From NCBI RefSeq assembly GCF_016463295.1, contig NZ_JAEMRO010000004.1, positions 1 through 64,000 on the forward strand: a stretch of DNA of 64,000 nucleotides, in the 5' to 3' direction. Both the position numbers and the translations under genes were made by a program. Numbering within the stretch: the stretch's first letter is position 1; the number at the start of each line of letters is the position of its first letter. Of the stretch, positions 9,294 to 18,203 are shown in pieces. This DNA comes from Brevundimonas sp. (lineage in GTDB: Bacteria; Pseudomonadota; Alphaproteobacteria; Caulobacterales; Caulobacteraceae). The notes below the pieces were generated by a model, which was not told where the DNA came from, made no database searches, and saw only the letters and a program-made list of their open reading frames with translations.

Positions 9294-9406
9294 GATGAAC
9301 GTCCTTACACGGGCATTGAGCCTTCGTCATGCGTCCGGCTTCACGACCAGCTTGAGCCTATGTTCGGCCCTCCCCCCTGCGACCGAAGTCGGCTAGAGAC
9401 GGTTCC

Positions 9407-10135
9407 ATGAGCGAAGCCCTGCCCGACATTTCCGTCGTCGTCCCCGTGCATAACGAGCAGGGCGCGGCCGCGCCGCTGGCGCGCGAGATTGCCGCCGCCT
9501 TTCAGGGTCGCTCTTACGAGATGGTCTTCGTCGATGATGCCTCGCGTGACGAGACCCTGGCCGAACTGCGCAGCCTGATGGCCGATTTGCCGACCTTGCG
9601 GGTGCTCAGCCACGCGACCAATGCGGGCCAGAGCCGGGCGGTCCGCACCGGCGTCCTGGCCGCCCGCGCGCCCATCGTGGTCACCCTGGACGGCGACGGC
9701 CAGAACCCGCCGGCCGATGCGCCACGGCTGGCCGATCTGCTGGCGTCATCGCCCGCGACGGTGGGGCTCGTCGGCGGCGTGCGGTCCAAGCGCCAGGATA
9801 CCGAAGCCAAGCGCTGGGCCTCGCGCTGGGCCAACCGCATCCGCAAGAAGCTGCTGGCCGATGATGCCGACGATACCGGCTGCGGGCTGAAGGCCTTTCG
9901 CCGCGACGTCTTTCTGCGGCTTCCCTATTTCGATCACATCCACCGCTATCTGCCGGCCCTGATGATCCGCGAGGGTTATCAGAACCTGTATCTGGACGTG
10001 GACCACCGTCACCGTGAGGTCGGGCAGTCGAAATACACCAACTGGGGACGGTTGATGGCTTCGGTCTCGGACCTGATGGGTGTCGTCTGGCTGAAGTCGC
10101 GTTCGCGCCAACCGGGATCGATCTCGGAGTTTTGA
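9407..10135 (+). CDS. GT2 glycosyltransferase, polyprenyl-phosphate sugar synthase-like
   Basis: A 242-aa GT-A enzyme of the dolichol-phosphate mannosyltransferase/ArnC class, expected to load a sugar onto undecaprenyl phosphate at the cytoplasmic face. Seen: ISVVVPVHNEQG at the start, MVFVDDASRDET (nucleotide binding), VTLDGDGQNPP (the DXD-type metal site, as DGD) and CGLKAFRRDVF. There are no C-terminal membrane helices, so it resembles soluble DPM1-type enzymes. It is divergent from the GT39 gene with a 113-bp gap. The sugar is unknown. Confidence 0.85.
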   Translation: MSEALPDISVVVPVHNEQGAAAPLAREIAAAFQGRSYEMVFVDDASRDETLAELRSLMADLPTLRVLSHATNAGQSRAVRTGVLAARAPIVVTLDGDGQNPPADAPRLADLLASSPATVGLVGGVRSKRQDTEAKRWASRWANRIRKKLLADDADDTGCGLKAFRRDVFLRLPYFDHIHRYLPALMIREGYQNLYLDVDHRHREVGQSKYTNWGRLMASVSDLMGVVWLKSRSRQPGSISEF

Positions 10136-10215
10136 GGCCGATGGTGAAGGGCGTCGCCTTGCGTTAAGCAGGACCTCTGGATGCGGTGCTCGCGTCCATG
10201 CTCGGGGAGCCTGTC

Positions 10216-10647
10216 ATGCTGATCGCCCTGCCGCTGCTGGTCATTCCGGTGGTGCTCTACAACATCGTGGTCCTGAGCGGACTTGTGGGCGATGACGGCG
10301 CGGGCGTCGGCGCCGACGCCATCCTGCGCGATCCGATCTTCTCCATCCCCATGGCGTCTGGCGCGGACTGGAGCGTGGGGGCAGGCGACCTGATCCTGCT
10401 GCTGTCGCTGGTGCTGCTGTTCTTCGAGCTGTTGAAGTCCACGTCCAGCCAGCGGATTGCCATCGTCAATCACGCCCTGTCGATGATCCTGCTGGTCGTC
10501 TGCCTGGTCGAGTTCCTGCTGCTGCGCGGGTTCGCAACCTCGACCTTCTTCCTGATCGGAACGATGGTGCTGCTGGACGTGCTGGCCGGCTTCATCGTGA
10601 CCATCATCTCGTCACGCAAGGACCTGGACTTCGGCGCGGGACGCTAG
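10216..10647 (+). CDS. Four-helix integral membrane protein, unknown function
   Basis: A 143-aa hydrophobic protein with four predicted membrane segments: LIALPLLVIPVVLYNIVVL at the start, ILLLSLVLLFFELL, SMILLVVCLVEFLLL and FFLIGTMVLLDVLAGFIVTI. GVGADAILRDPIFSIPM forms a loop between the first two. The frame also contains a GTG at 10186 and an ATG at 10198. I choose the ATG at 10216 because GGGGAG lies 7-8 nt upstream and the first helix then begins at the N-terminus. Function is unrecognised. It follows the GT2 gene by 80 bp and may share its transcript. Confidence 0.75.
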   Translation: MLIALPLLVIPVVLYNIVVLSGLVGDDGAGVGADAILRDPIFSIPMASGADWSVGAGDLILLLSLVLLFFELLKSTSSQRIAIVNHALSMILLVVCLVEFLLLRGFATSTFFLIGTMVLLDVLAGFIVTIISSRKDLDFGAGR

Positions 10648-10818
10648 TTTCGATCGGTCGCCCTCAAGCAGCCGAGCGGCGACAGGGCAAGGTCAGGAAA
10701 ACCCGACGAACAGCACGGCGACCACGGTCACGTCGAAGGCGCGGGCGAGGAAGGTGAGCATGGCGAGTGTCCGGCAGATGGGCGATCAGCCCCTTCACCA
10801 GCAAGGACCGTGCCGCGA

Positions 10819-11172
10819 TCAGATGTCGGTGTCTGTCGCCTTGCCCGGCTGGGGCCGTCGCTCTGCCGGTCCCGAATATTCCGCGCCCAGATAGGTATTG
10901 CGTGCCGCGCCCAGCACAGGCGGGCCACCCTTCAGCCCACGCTTCTGACCCGACTGACCCAGCAATTGGGCGGCAAAGGCGGCCGGCGAGGCATCGATGG
11001 GCGGTGTCGGGGCAGGTCTTGCCGGGCTGATCTCGTGATCCGTGACGGGTTCGACCGGCACGGTCTCGCGTCGCGCCTGAAGGGCTTCGGCCCGGCGTTC
11101 ATCACCCCGACGCTGAGTAGAGCGACGTTCGCGCGGCTGAACCGCAGAGATGGGGCGAACGTCGTCACTCAT
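10819..11172 (-). CDS. Conserved small hydrophilic protein downstream of phaR
   Basis: A 117-aa, strongly charged, Pro/Arg-rich protein, probably disordered over residues 1-60 (repeated RRxxERR-type runs). A short ordered core follows: SPAAFAAQLLGQSGQKRGLKG, then GAARNTYLGAEYSG. There is no signal peptide or membrane segment. It starts 3 bp after the phaR stop, so it is almost certainly translated from the phaR message, and its stable length suggests a genuine gene. The role is unknown; the location makes a link to PHA metabolism possible. Confidence 0.7.
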   Translation of the reverse strand: MSDDVRPISAVQPRERRSTQRRGDERRAEALQARRETVPVEPVTDHEISPARPAPTPPIDASPAAFAAQLLGQSGQKRGLKGGPPVLGAARNTYLGAEYSGPAERRPQPGKATDTDI

Positions 11173-11175
11173 GCC

Positions 11176-11796
11176 TCAGCTGTCCTTGTTTGACGGGGTG
11201 CCCGACCCCGCCTTGGCCAGACGATCCAGCTGATCGCGCATCTCCTCCATCTGGCGCTGCATCATGGCCAGGGGATCGGTGACAGGCGGCGGAGTTTCGG
11301 ATGTGGCCGGGGCCTTGGGCATGACCGCACCGAAACCGGGCCACATCTTCATGGCCTCGCTGAACATGGCCATGTTGCGCTTGACCGCCTCATCCATCAG
11401 GCCTGCGCCCGGCGTCGCCCCGAAGGCCTTGGAGAACTGGCCCCGGATCTGCTCCTGCTGGCGGGTGAAGCTGTCCAGCGACATCTCCAGATAGCTGGGC
11501 AGCACGCCCTGCATCTGGCCGCCGTAGAAACCGATCAGCTGGCGCAGGAACTGGACGGGCAGCAGGGCCTCGCCCCGGCTTTCCTCCTCGAAAATGATCT
11601 GGGTCAGGATTTGACGGGTCAGGTCGTCCTCGGTCTTGGCGTCATAGACCACGAACTCGACGCCGTCGCGGACCATTTTCGCCAGATCTTCCAGCGTCAC
11701 ATAGGCCGAGGTCGCGGTGTTATAGAGCCGACGGTTGGCGTACTTCTTGATGATGACGGTGCCGTTCTTGTCGGTCCCGGATTTCTTGTCGGCCAC
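11176..11796 (-). CDS. phaR: Polyhydroxyalkanoate synthesis repressor PhaR
   Basis: A 206-aa DNA-binding regulator that senses PHA granules and represses phasin and PHA genes when polymer is absent. The N-terminal PHB/PHA accumulation regulator DNA-binding domain is clear: VIIKKYANRRLYNTATSAYVT, then VYDAKTEDDLTRQILTQIIFEEE. The middle carries the PHB_acc repeat (LPVQFLRQLIGFYGGQMQG). The C-terminus ends in a short coiled coil (MMQRQMEEMRDQLDRLAK). Translation starts at GTG with AGGGA 7-8 nt upstream. A thiolase that could feed PHA synthesis lies about 1 kb away on the other strand; no PHA synthase is in the window. Confidence 0.93.
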   Translation of the reverse strand: MADKKSGTDKNGTVIIKKYANRRLYNTATSAYVTLEDLAKMVRDGVEFVVYDAKTEDDLTRQILTQIIFEEESRGEALLPVQFLRQLIGFYGGQMQGVLPSYLEMSLDSFTRQQEQIRGQFSKAFGATPGAGLMDEAVKRNMAMFSEAMKMWPGFGAVMPKAPATSETPPPVTDPLAMMQRQMEEMRDQLDRLAKAGSGTPSNKDS

Positions 11797-11890
11797 GCTG
11801 CGTTCCCTGACATTTTATTGTTCTGGCGCGCACTATCCCGCAGCGCGAAGGCCAGCGCAAATCACCTGACCAAATCGTGTGCAGGTGCGA

Positions 11891-12601
11891 TCAGGTGCCC
11901 AAGGCGGCGGGGGCCAGGACGACACCCACCAGAACCGCCGCCCAGTGTGTCATCGCACCCGTGACGACGAAGCCGTGCCAGATCGCCCGACGGAACTTCA
12001 CCTTGGGACTGATGAAGACGAAGACGCCCGCCGTGTAGATCAGACCACCGGCAACCAGCAGGCCCAGGGCGATGGGATGGACCGTCTCCATCATGGGTTT
12101 CAGCGCCAGAACCGCGACCCAGCCGAAACCCACGTAAACCGCGCTCCACACCGCATCCGACAGCCGCGGCAGGGCCAGTTTCGCGAACACGCCCCCGAAA
12201 GCGATGGCCCAGACCAGAATCGAAAATCCGATCGACCAGGCCCCCTCGAACCTCTGCGTCGTGAAGGGGGTATAGCTGCCCGCGATCATCAGAAAGATCG
12301 CCGCCTCGTCCAGCCTGCGCAGGATCGGCCGCGCTGCGCAGGGCCGGATCTGGTTGTAGACGGTGGAGATCGACAGCATGGCAATCAGGCAAAGCGCATA
12401 GATCGCCGTCGCCACCGTGGCTCCGATGCCGGAATAGACCGCCGCCAGCACCGCCAGCACGATGCCTCCGATACCGGCCAGGACCAGACCCACCACATGC
12501 ACCCAGAGGTCCGCCGACTTTTCGCCAGGCGTCCTGTAATGCTCGATCATGTCGAGTTCGTCGGGTGTGCACACCCGGGTGAACAGTCGTTTCAGTCTCA
12601 T
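11891..12601 (-). CDS. Hemolysin III / YqfA (PAQR) family membrane protein
   Basis: A 236-aa protein of the PAQR superfamily with seven membrane helices. Typical motifs: YNQIRPCAARPILRRLDEAAIFLMIAGSYTP around residues 90-115 and IWHGFVVTGAMTHWAAV near the end. In this family the Ser/Asp in the second helix region and three histidines form a metal site; the aspartate and C-terminal histidines are visible. AAGGAG sits only 2 nt from an ATG at 12607 but 8 nt from the ATG at 12601, so I choose the latter. The longer frame to 12859 runs back over the divergent thiolase. Bacterial function is poorly known. Confidence 0.85.
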   Translation of the reverse strand: MRLKRLFTRVCTPDELDMIEHYRTPGEKSADLWVHVVGLVLAGIGGIVLAVLAAVYSGIGATVATAIYALCLIAMLSISTVYNQIRPCAARPILRRLDEAAIFLMIAGSYTPFTTQRFEGAWSIGFSILVWAIAFGGVFAKLALPRLSDAVWSAVYVGFGWVAVLALKPMMETVHPIALGLLVAGGLIYTAGVFVFISPKVKFRRAIWHGFVVTGAMTHWAAVLVGVVLAPAALGT

Positions 12602-12755
12602 CAGCATGGCTCCTTCAAGCCACGGGGTGACAGGTTCGTTCCCTGACACTGTCACGACATGGTGACTGCACGCTGAACAGGCGGGGTCGCAGGTGACGAA
12701 GGCGCTGCGATGCGGCACAAGCGCCACACGTCTTTTCTCCCCGAAAGGAAAACTC

Positions 12756-13931
12756 ATGACCGACGTCGTCATCGTCTCCGCCGCCCGCACGCCCGTGGGA
12801 TCCTTCCTGGGCGGGCTGTCCAGCCTGCCGGCCTCCAAACTGGGCGAGATCGCCATCAAGGCCGCGCTGGATCGCGCCGGGGTATCGGGCGATGAGGTCG
12901 ACGAAGTGATCCTTGGCCATGTGCTCCAGGCCGCCGCCGGTCAGGGCCCCGCGCGTCAGGCCGCCGTCGGCGCGGGCGTGCGCAAGGAAGCCGCGGCCTG
13001 GAGCCTGAACCAGATCTGCGGCTCGGGGCTGCGCGCCGTTGCCATCGCGGCCCAGCAGATAGCGCTTGGCGATGCGAAGATCGTGGTCGCCGGGGGTCAG
13101 GAAAGCATGAGCCAGGCCCCGCATGCCCAGGCGCTGCGGACCGGGCACAAGATGGGCGACGTCAGCCTGATCGACACCATGATCAGCGACGGGCTGTGGG
13201 ATGCCTTCAACGGCTATCACATGGGCCAGACGGCCGAGAACATCGCCGACACATGGTCGATCAGCCGAGAGGCCCAGGACGATTTCGCCCTGGCCAGCCA
13301 GCACAAGGCCGAGGCGGCCCAGACCGCAGGCAAGTTCGATGCCGAGATCGTGCCGGTCGTCATCCCCGGCCGCAAGGGTGACGTCACCGTCGACAAGGAC
13401 GAGTACATCCGCCACGGCGCGACCATCGACGCCATGCAGAAGTTGAAGCCCGCCTTCACCAAGGAGGGCAGCGTCACCGCCGCCAACGCCTCCGGCCTGA
13501 ACGACGGCGCGGCGGCCCTGGTGCTGATGAGCGCCGATGAGGCCAAGGCGCGCGGGCTGGAGCCGCTGGCCCGCATCGTCAGCCACGCTACCGCCGGGGT
13601 CGATCCCTCGATCATGGGCACCGGACCCATCCCGGCGTCGAAGAAGGCGTTGGAGAAGGCAGGCTGGACAGTCGCCGATCTGGATCTGATCGAATCCAAC
13701 GAAGCCTTCGCCGCCCAGAGCCTGTGCGTCGTCAAGGAACTGGGGCTCGACCCGGCCAGGGTAAACGTGAACGGCGGAGCCATCGCCATCGGCCACCCCA
13801 TCGGTGCCTCCGGTGCGCGCATCCTGACCACCCTGCTGCACGAGATGAAGCGGTCGGGGGCCAGGAAGGGCCTGGCTACCCTGTGCATCGGCGGCGGCAT
13901 GGGCGTGGCCATGTGCGTGGCGCGCGACTGA
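12756..13931 (+). CDS. Acetyl-CoA acetyltransferase (thiolase)
   Basis: A 391-aa thiolase condensing two acetyl-CoA into acetoacetyl-CoA or running the reverse. All catalytic residues are visible: Cys88 in [11 protein letters not shown], His347 in [14 protein letters not shown] and Cys377 in [12 protein letters not shown]. The biosynthetic-type length and proximity to phaR favour a PhaA/AtoB role feeding PHA synthesis, although no phaB or phaC is nearby. It could also act in degradation with the HMG-CoA lyase. The ATG at 12756 is preceded by GAAAGGAAA, while the longer frame from 12693 lacks a binding site. Confidence 0.93.
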   Translation: MTDVVIVSAARTPVGSFLGGLSSLPASKLGEIAIKAALDRAGVSGDEVDEVILGHVLQAAAGQGPARQAAVGAGVRKEAAAWSLNQICGSGLRAVAIAAQQIALGDAKIVVAGGQESMSQAPHAQALRTGHKMGDVSLIDTMISDGLWDAFNGYHMGQTAENIADTWSISREAQDDFALASQHKAEAAQTAGKFDAEIVPVVIPGRKGDVTVDKDEYIRHGATIDAMQKLKPAFTKEGSVTAANASGLNDGAAALVLMSADEAKARGLEPLARIVSHATAGVDPSIMGTGPIPASKKALEKAGWTVADLDLIESNEAFAAQSLCVVKELGLDPARVNVNGGAIAIGHPIGASGARILTTLLHEMKRSGARKGLATLCIGGGMGVAMCVARD

Positions 13932-13951
13932 CGTCAGGCTTGAAAAGCGAA

Positions 13952-13981
13952 CGCAGGGACCGGACTGATCGCCCGTCCCTG
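13952..13981. terminator. Probable bidirectional transcription terminator hairpin
   Basis: GCAGGGAC (13952-13959) pairs perfectly with GTCCCTGC (13974-13981) across a 14-nt loop in the short gap between the convergent thiolase and decarboxylase genes. There is no T-run, so it is at best a weak or factor-assisted terminator. Confidence 0.45.
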
Positions 13982-13994
13982 CCTCGACATAGTG

Positions 13995-15260
13995 CTAACG
14001 CCGCGCCTTCTTGCGTTGACCGGCCTTGCCCTTGGGACGGCTCAGGCGAACGACCTTGCGGGCCTGCTCTTCCGCCGTGGTGCGCACGGTCGGGATGGAG
14101 CGGGGCGCCAGGCCGTAGAGCGACGCCATCGGGGCGTCCTCGACGGCGGCGATGTCGTGCTCGCCATAGCCGTTGAAGCCCGTCGACATGGCCACGCCAT
14201 AGGCGCCCAGCATGCCGATCTCGATGAAGTCGCCTTCCTGCACGTCGGCCGGTAGCCAGAACGGGCCCGGCATGTGATCGATGCTGTCGCAGGTCGGGCC
14301 GTAGAAGCGGAAGGGCTTCAGCTCGTTGGCACTGTCACCGTCCCGGACCAGCTTGGTCGGGAAGGGCCAGCGCGAATGGGTCGCGTCGAACAGCGAGCCG
14401 TAGGAGCCGTCGTTCAGATACAGGGCGTCGCCCTTGCGCAGGTCGACCCGGCACAGGACCGAGGAGGACTCGGCGACCAGCGCCCGGCCGGGCTCGCACC
14501 ACAACTCGGTCGTTTCCGACACCGGCATCTCGTTGAAGCCGCGATGGATGGCGTCGGCATATTCCTGCATGTCCGGCGGGACCATGCCCGGATAGACGGA
14601 GGGGAAGCCGCCGCCGACATCGACGATGTCCACGAACACACCGGCGCGGGTGATGGCACGGCCGACCTGGGCCATGGCGGCCTCATAGGCGGACGGACGC
14701 ATGCACTGCGAACCGACGTGGAAGCAGACACCCATCAGGCCATCCGTCACCGCCTGGCGCGTGGCCAGCAGCAGCGAGGGTGCCTGATCCGGCGAGATGC
14801 CGAATTTGCCCGACAGCGAATAGGCCGCGCCGTCCGCCGAGACCGCCATACGGACCAGCAGGTTCAGGTCGGTCGCCCCGCCCGTCGCATCGATGATCTT
14901 GGCCAGCTCGTCATGGCTGTCCAGCGAGAAGGTGCGGACGCCATATTCGAAATAGGCCTTGGTGATCGCGCCGCGGCTCTTGACCGGATGCATGAAGGCC
15001 AGGCGAGCGTCGGCGCTGACCGAACGGACCAGCTCGATCTCGGCAATGGAGGCGACGTCGAAGGCTGTGACGCCGGACTCGACCAGGGTCTCGACGACCC
15101 AGCGCGAGGGGTTGGCCTTCACAGCGTAGAAGACGTCGGCCTTTAGATTATCCTGGAACCAGCGCGCCGCTACGGAAACCGAACGCGGCCGCACGAGGGC
15201 GACGGGACGTTCAGGGGACCGCTCACGGACCAGGTCCAGGGGAAATTGGTACGTGCGCAA
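13995..15260 (-). CDS. Ornithine/lysine/diaminopimelate decarboxylase-family PLP enzyme (group IV)
   Basis: A 421-aa alanine-racemase-fold decarboxylase, most like ornithine (or ornithine/lysine) decarboxylases making putrescine or cadaverine. PLP is bound by Lys48 in DVFYAVKANPSRW. The phosphate-binding glycines are in IVDVGGGFPSVYPGM, the acidic/arginine motif in CEPGRALVAESS, and the catalytic cysteine is Cys324 in YGPTCDSID, a mark of ornithine over diaminopimelate decarboxylases. The C-terminus is a basic tail. The start is a TTG at 15260 with AGGGGG 9 nt upstream; no in-frame ATG or GTG fits better. Expected step: polyamine synthesis. Substrate choice needs assay. Confidence 0.88.
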   Translation of the reverse strand: MRTYQFPLDLVRERSPERPVALVRPRSVSVAARWFQDNLKADVFYAVKANPSRWVVETLVESGVTAFDVASIAEIELVRSVSADARLAFMHPVKSRGAITKAYFEYGVRTFSLDSHDELAKIIDATGGATDLNLLVRMAVSADGAAYSLSGKFGISPDQAPSLLLATRQAVTDGLMGVCFHVGSQCMRPSAYEAAMAQVGRAITRAGVFVDIVDVGGGFPSVYPGMVPPDMQEYADAIHRGFNEMPVSETTELWCEPGRALVAESSSVLCRVDLRKGDALYLNDGSYGSLFDATHSRWPFPTKLVRDGDSANELKPFRFYGPTCDSIDHMPGPFWLPADVQEGDFIEIGMLGAYGVAMSTGFNGYGEHDIAAVEDAPMASLYGLAPRSIPTVRTTAEEQARKVVRLSRPKGKAGQRKKARR

Positions 15261-15551
15261 TTCACGTAACCCCCTGCTAATTGTTAAACCCAGACCGGCG
15301 TTAGCGGCGCAGACAGGACCTACGGGGTCCGCCGGAGCAGGCGATATGGGGATAAGTCGCCGTCATGTAAAGCGGTTTTTTGAAGGCAGGGCCTGCTCGC
15401 GGCAGGGATCTGGCTGCGCCATGCCGTTGCAGAGGTGCCGCAGGGACCGTTCCGCTGGACGCCTTCGCTCCGGACATGCCATTAAGACTTGCCTCGCACC
15501 CGGTTTTCGGGCGATGCGGCGCGCCCTGTTCAATGGCCTCCAGCGAGATCC

Positions 15552-16346
15552 ATGACCGCATCCACCGCCGTCGCATCCGTCAGGGATGTGTCCAAGACAT
15601 TCGGTGCCCGCAAGGCCCTCAACGGCGTGTCCGTCGAGGTCGCCGCCGGCGAGATGGTGGCCCTGATCGGGCCGTCCGGCTCGGGCAAATCGACCCTGCT
15701 GCGCTCCATCACGGGGCTGCAGTCGATCGACAATGGACCGGGCGTAATCGAGGTCTTCGGCACCGTGGTGCAAAAGAACGGCTCCACCACCGGTGCCGTC
15801 CGCGCCGCGCGTCAAAAGCTGGGCATGATCTTCCAGCAGTTCAATCTGGTCGGGCGGCTGTCGCTGTTTTCCAACGTCATGCTGGGGGCCCTGGGACGCG
15901 TGCCCGGCTGGCGCGGTCTGGCCGGGGCCTGGCCGTCGGAGGACAAGACCCGGGCCATGGCGGCCCTGCACCGCGTCGGCGTGGCCGACTATGCCGCCCA
16001 GCGCGCCAACACCCTGTCGGGGGGGCAGCAGCAGCGTGGAGCCATCGCCCGCGCCATCGTTCAGGGAGCCAAGGCGATCCTGGCCGACGAGCCCGTCGCC
16101 TCCCTCGATCCCGTCTCGGCCCGTAAGGTCATGGAACTGCTGGTCGAGCTGAATCAGCGCGACGGCCTGGGCGTCATCGTCACCCTGCACCAGGTCGATT
16201 ACGCCATCCGCTACTGCAACCGCGTCGTGGCGCTGAAGGCCGGGTCGATCGTCTATGACGGCCCATCCAGCGGCCTGGACACCAAGACCCTTATCGACAT
16301 CTACGGTCCCGAGTTCGAGGATGCGTTCTGGGAGGCCAAGGCATGA
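15552..16346 (+). CDS. phnC: Phosphonate/phosphite-type ABC transporter ATPase PhnC
   Basis: A 264-aa ABC ATPase. Walker A is LIGPSGSGKSTLL (from about residue 37), the Q-loop is MIFQQFNLVGRLS, the signature is NTLSGGQQQRGAIAR and Walker B is AILADEPVASLDP, followed by a switch histidine in VTLHQVDYA. The unusual long Q-loop-to-signature spacing and wording match PhnC. It overlaps the next gene by 4 bp (ATGA), so the two make one transporter. The ATG at 15552 has only a weak binding site. The 291-bp region upstream contains no other gene; a partial Pho-box resemblance near 15360 is too weak to call. Substrate may be phosphonate, phosphite or a similar anion. Confidence 0.9.
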   Translation: MTASTAVASVRDVSKTFGARKALNGVSVEVAAGEMVALIGPSGSGKSTLLRSITGLQSIDNGPGVIEVFGTVVQKNGSTTGAVRAARQKLGMIFQQFNLVGRLSLFSNVMLGALGRVPGWRGLAGAWPSEDKTRAMAALHRVGVADYAAQRANTLSGGQQQRGAIARAIVQGAKAILADEPVASLDPVSARKVMELLVELNQRDGLGVIVTLHQVDYAIRYCNRVVALKAGSIVYDGPSSGLDTKTLIDIYGPEFEDAFWEAKA

Positions 16347-18190
16347 GCCGACTTCATCGCCTTGCCGCCGGCATCCTGGCCGGTGCCGCCCTGATCCTGT
16401 CGGGAGGGATGCCTGCCGCGGCCCAGACCGAACAGTCGCGTCAGCCCGACAAGCTGGTCTTCTCGATCCTGTCGGCCGAGGGTCAGGCCAATTCCGGCCC
16501 GCTCTGGCAACCCCTGCTGGACGATCTGGAGCGCGCCATCGGCGTGCCAGTCGAGCCGGTGTTCGGCTCCAACTATTCCGTCCTGGTCGAGGCGATGCGC
16601 GCCGATCAGGCCCAGATCGGCTGGTTCTCGGCCCTGCCGGCCGTCCAGGCCATCGACCGTGCCGGGGCCGAGGTCGTGGCCCGCACCGTCGATGTCGAGG
16701 GCAAGGATTCCTACGTCTCGTCCCTGATCGTGAAGCGTGGCTCGGGCATCACCCTCGACGACGTGGCGGCGTGCGGCAAGAAATACACCTTCGGCATCGG
16801 CGACGCCCAGTCGACGTCCGGCACCCTGGCCCCGCTGACGTATTTCTTCAGTCCACGGAACATCGACCCGACCACCTGTTTCTCGACCGTGCGATCGGCC
16901 AGCCACCAGGGCAACTCTTTCGCGGTCGCCAACGGACAGGTGGACATCGCGACGTCCAACTCGGTCAACACCGTTTTCCTGACGCGCCAGAATCCCGAGG
17001 TCGCCCGTCAGATCGAAGTCATCTGGGAATCGCCGCCCATTCCGGAGTCCGGCATCCTGGTGCGTGGCAGCCTGCCCGCCGAACTGAAGGCCCGCATCCG
17101 CGAGTTCTTCGTCAACTACGGCCAGGGCTTCGGCCCTGACGCGGACCGCCAGAAGGCGGTCATGGACCGGCTGAACTATTCCCAGTTCCGCGCCGCCGAC
17201 AACAGCTACCTGAACCCCATCCGCGTGATGAAGGCCGATCAGGCGCGACGTGAAAACCGTCCGTCCGACGTCGCGCCTCCGGTCGTCAGCCCCTGGCAGA
17301 GGATCAAACAGGTCGGTCCGTTTGCTCTGATTGGCCTGCTGGTGCTGGCTGCCATCGTGATGAACCTGCGCCGGAAGAAGGCTCCAGCCGCCTTGGCCGA
17401 AGGTCAGATTCCGTCTCCGCCCGAGAAATCCGCCGCCGCCTGGTCGCTGGACATCCTGCTATGGGGCGGGTTCGCGATCATTCTGATCGCCGCCTTCGGA
17501 ACGGTGGGCCTGCCCAATATCGGCAACCTGTTCTCCAATCCGGAGCGCATGCAGACCTATGGCCGCGACTTCCTGAACCCGGACTTCAGCGAGTGGCGTC
17601 AGCTGGTCGGCCTGATGTGGCTGACGGTCCAGATCGCTCTGTGGGGTACGTTCCTGGCCGTCTTTCTGGCCGTGCCGCTCAGCCTGATGGCCTCGCGCAA
17701 CCTGTCACCGGCCTGGCTGGTCTGGCCGGTGCGCCGGGTCATGGACATCATGCGCTCCATCCCTGACCTGGTCATCGCGACACTCTTCATCGTGGCGGTC
17801 GGCCTCGGCCCGCTTGCAGGGGTTCTTGCCATTGCCCTGAACACCGCTGGCGTCCTGGCCAAACTGTTCTCCGAAGCCGTGGAGTCCATCGATCAGGGCC
17901 CCATCGACGGCGTCAAGGCGACGGGGGCCGGTCGCCTGCATGAGATCACCTGGGGCGTCATCCCGCAGGTGGCCCCGCTGTGGACCAGTTTCGCTCTGTA
18001 TCGTTTCGAATCGAACAGCCGCGCCGCCACCATCCTGGGTCTGATCGGCGCAGGCGGTATCGGCCAGGCTCTGTTCGAGAACCTTCAGGCCTTCGAATAT
18101 CGGACCGTTTCGACCATCGCCATCATCATCATCGTGGCGGTCACCCTGATCGACATGCTGTCCCAGGCGATGCGCAAGCGGCTGCTGTAG
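16343..18190 (+). CDS. Fused PhnD substrate-binding protein and PhnE permease
   Basis: A single 615-aa chain joining two normally separate subunits. Residues 1-28 are a signal-like helix ending AAAQ. Residues 35-300 are a PhnD-type periplasmic binding domain (FSILSAEGQANSGPLW, GWFSALPAVQAI, GDAQSTSGTLAPL). Residues 323-345 form a membrane anchor followed by the basic stretch LRRKK and a short linker. From about 365 to the end is a PhnE permease with roughly six helices and the coupling loop EAVESIDQGPIDGVKATGAG (511-530). No stop or frameshift separates the parts. It is coupled to phnC by ATGA overlap. No C-P lyase genes are nearby, so the transported anion is open. Confidence 0.88.
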   Translation: MSRLHRLAAGILAGAALILSGGMPAAAQTEQSRQPDKLVFSILSAEGQANSGPLWQPLLDDLERAIGVPVEPVFGSNYSVLVEAMRADQAQIGWFSALPAVQAIDRAGAEVVARTVDVEGKDSYVSSLIVKRGSGITLDDVAACGKKYTFGIGDAQSTSGTLAPLTYFFSPRNIDPTTCFSTVRSASHQGNSFAVANGQVDIATSNSVNTVFLTRQNPEVARQIEVIWESPPIPESGILVRGSLPAELKARIREFFVNYGQGFGPDADRQKAVMDRLNYSQFRAADNSYLNPIRVMKADQARRENRPSDVAPPVVSPWQRIKQVGPFALIGLLVLAAIVMNLRRKKAPAALAEGQIPSPPEKSAAAWSLDILLWGGFAIILIAAFGTVGLPNIGNLFSNPERMQTYGRDFLNPDFSEWRQLVGLMWLTVQIALWGTFLAVFLAVPLSLMASRNLSPAWLVWPVRRVMDIMRSIPDLVIATLFIVAVGLGPLAGVLAIALNTAGVLAKLFSEAVESIDQGPIDGVKATGAGRLHEITWGVIPQVAPLWTSFALYRFESNSRAATILGLIGAGGIGQALFENLQAFEYRTVSTIAIIIIVAVTLIDMLSQAMRKRLL

Positions 18191-18203
18191 GCCTGCGTTC
18201 TCC

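Noticed and set aside
10693-10761. A 22-codon minus-strand frame (MLTFLARAFDVTVVAVLFVG, then FS) that could be a tiny membrane peptide
   Set aside because: It is hydrophobic and ends in a proper stop, but there is no ribosome binding site and no independent support; it lies in a 171-bp gap where I see nothing else convincing.
15343-15551. A Pho-box-like string near 15360 upstream of phnC
   Set aside because: Only one half-site resembles the PhoB consensus and spacing fails; too weak to list as a site.
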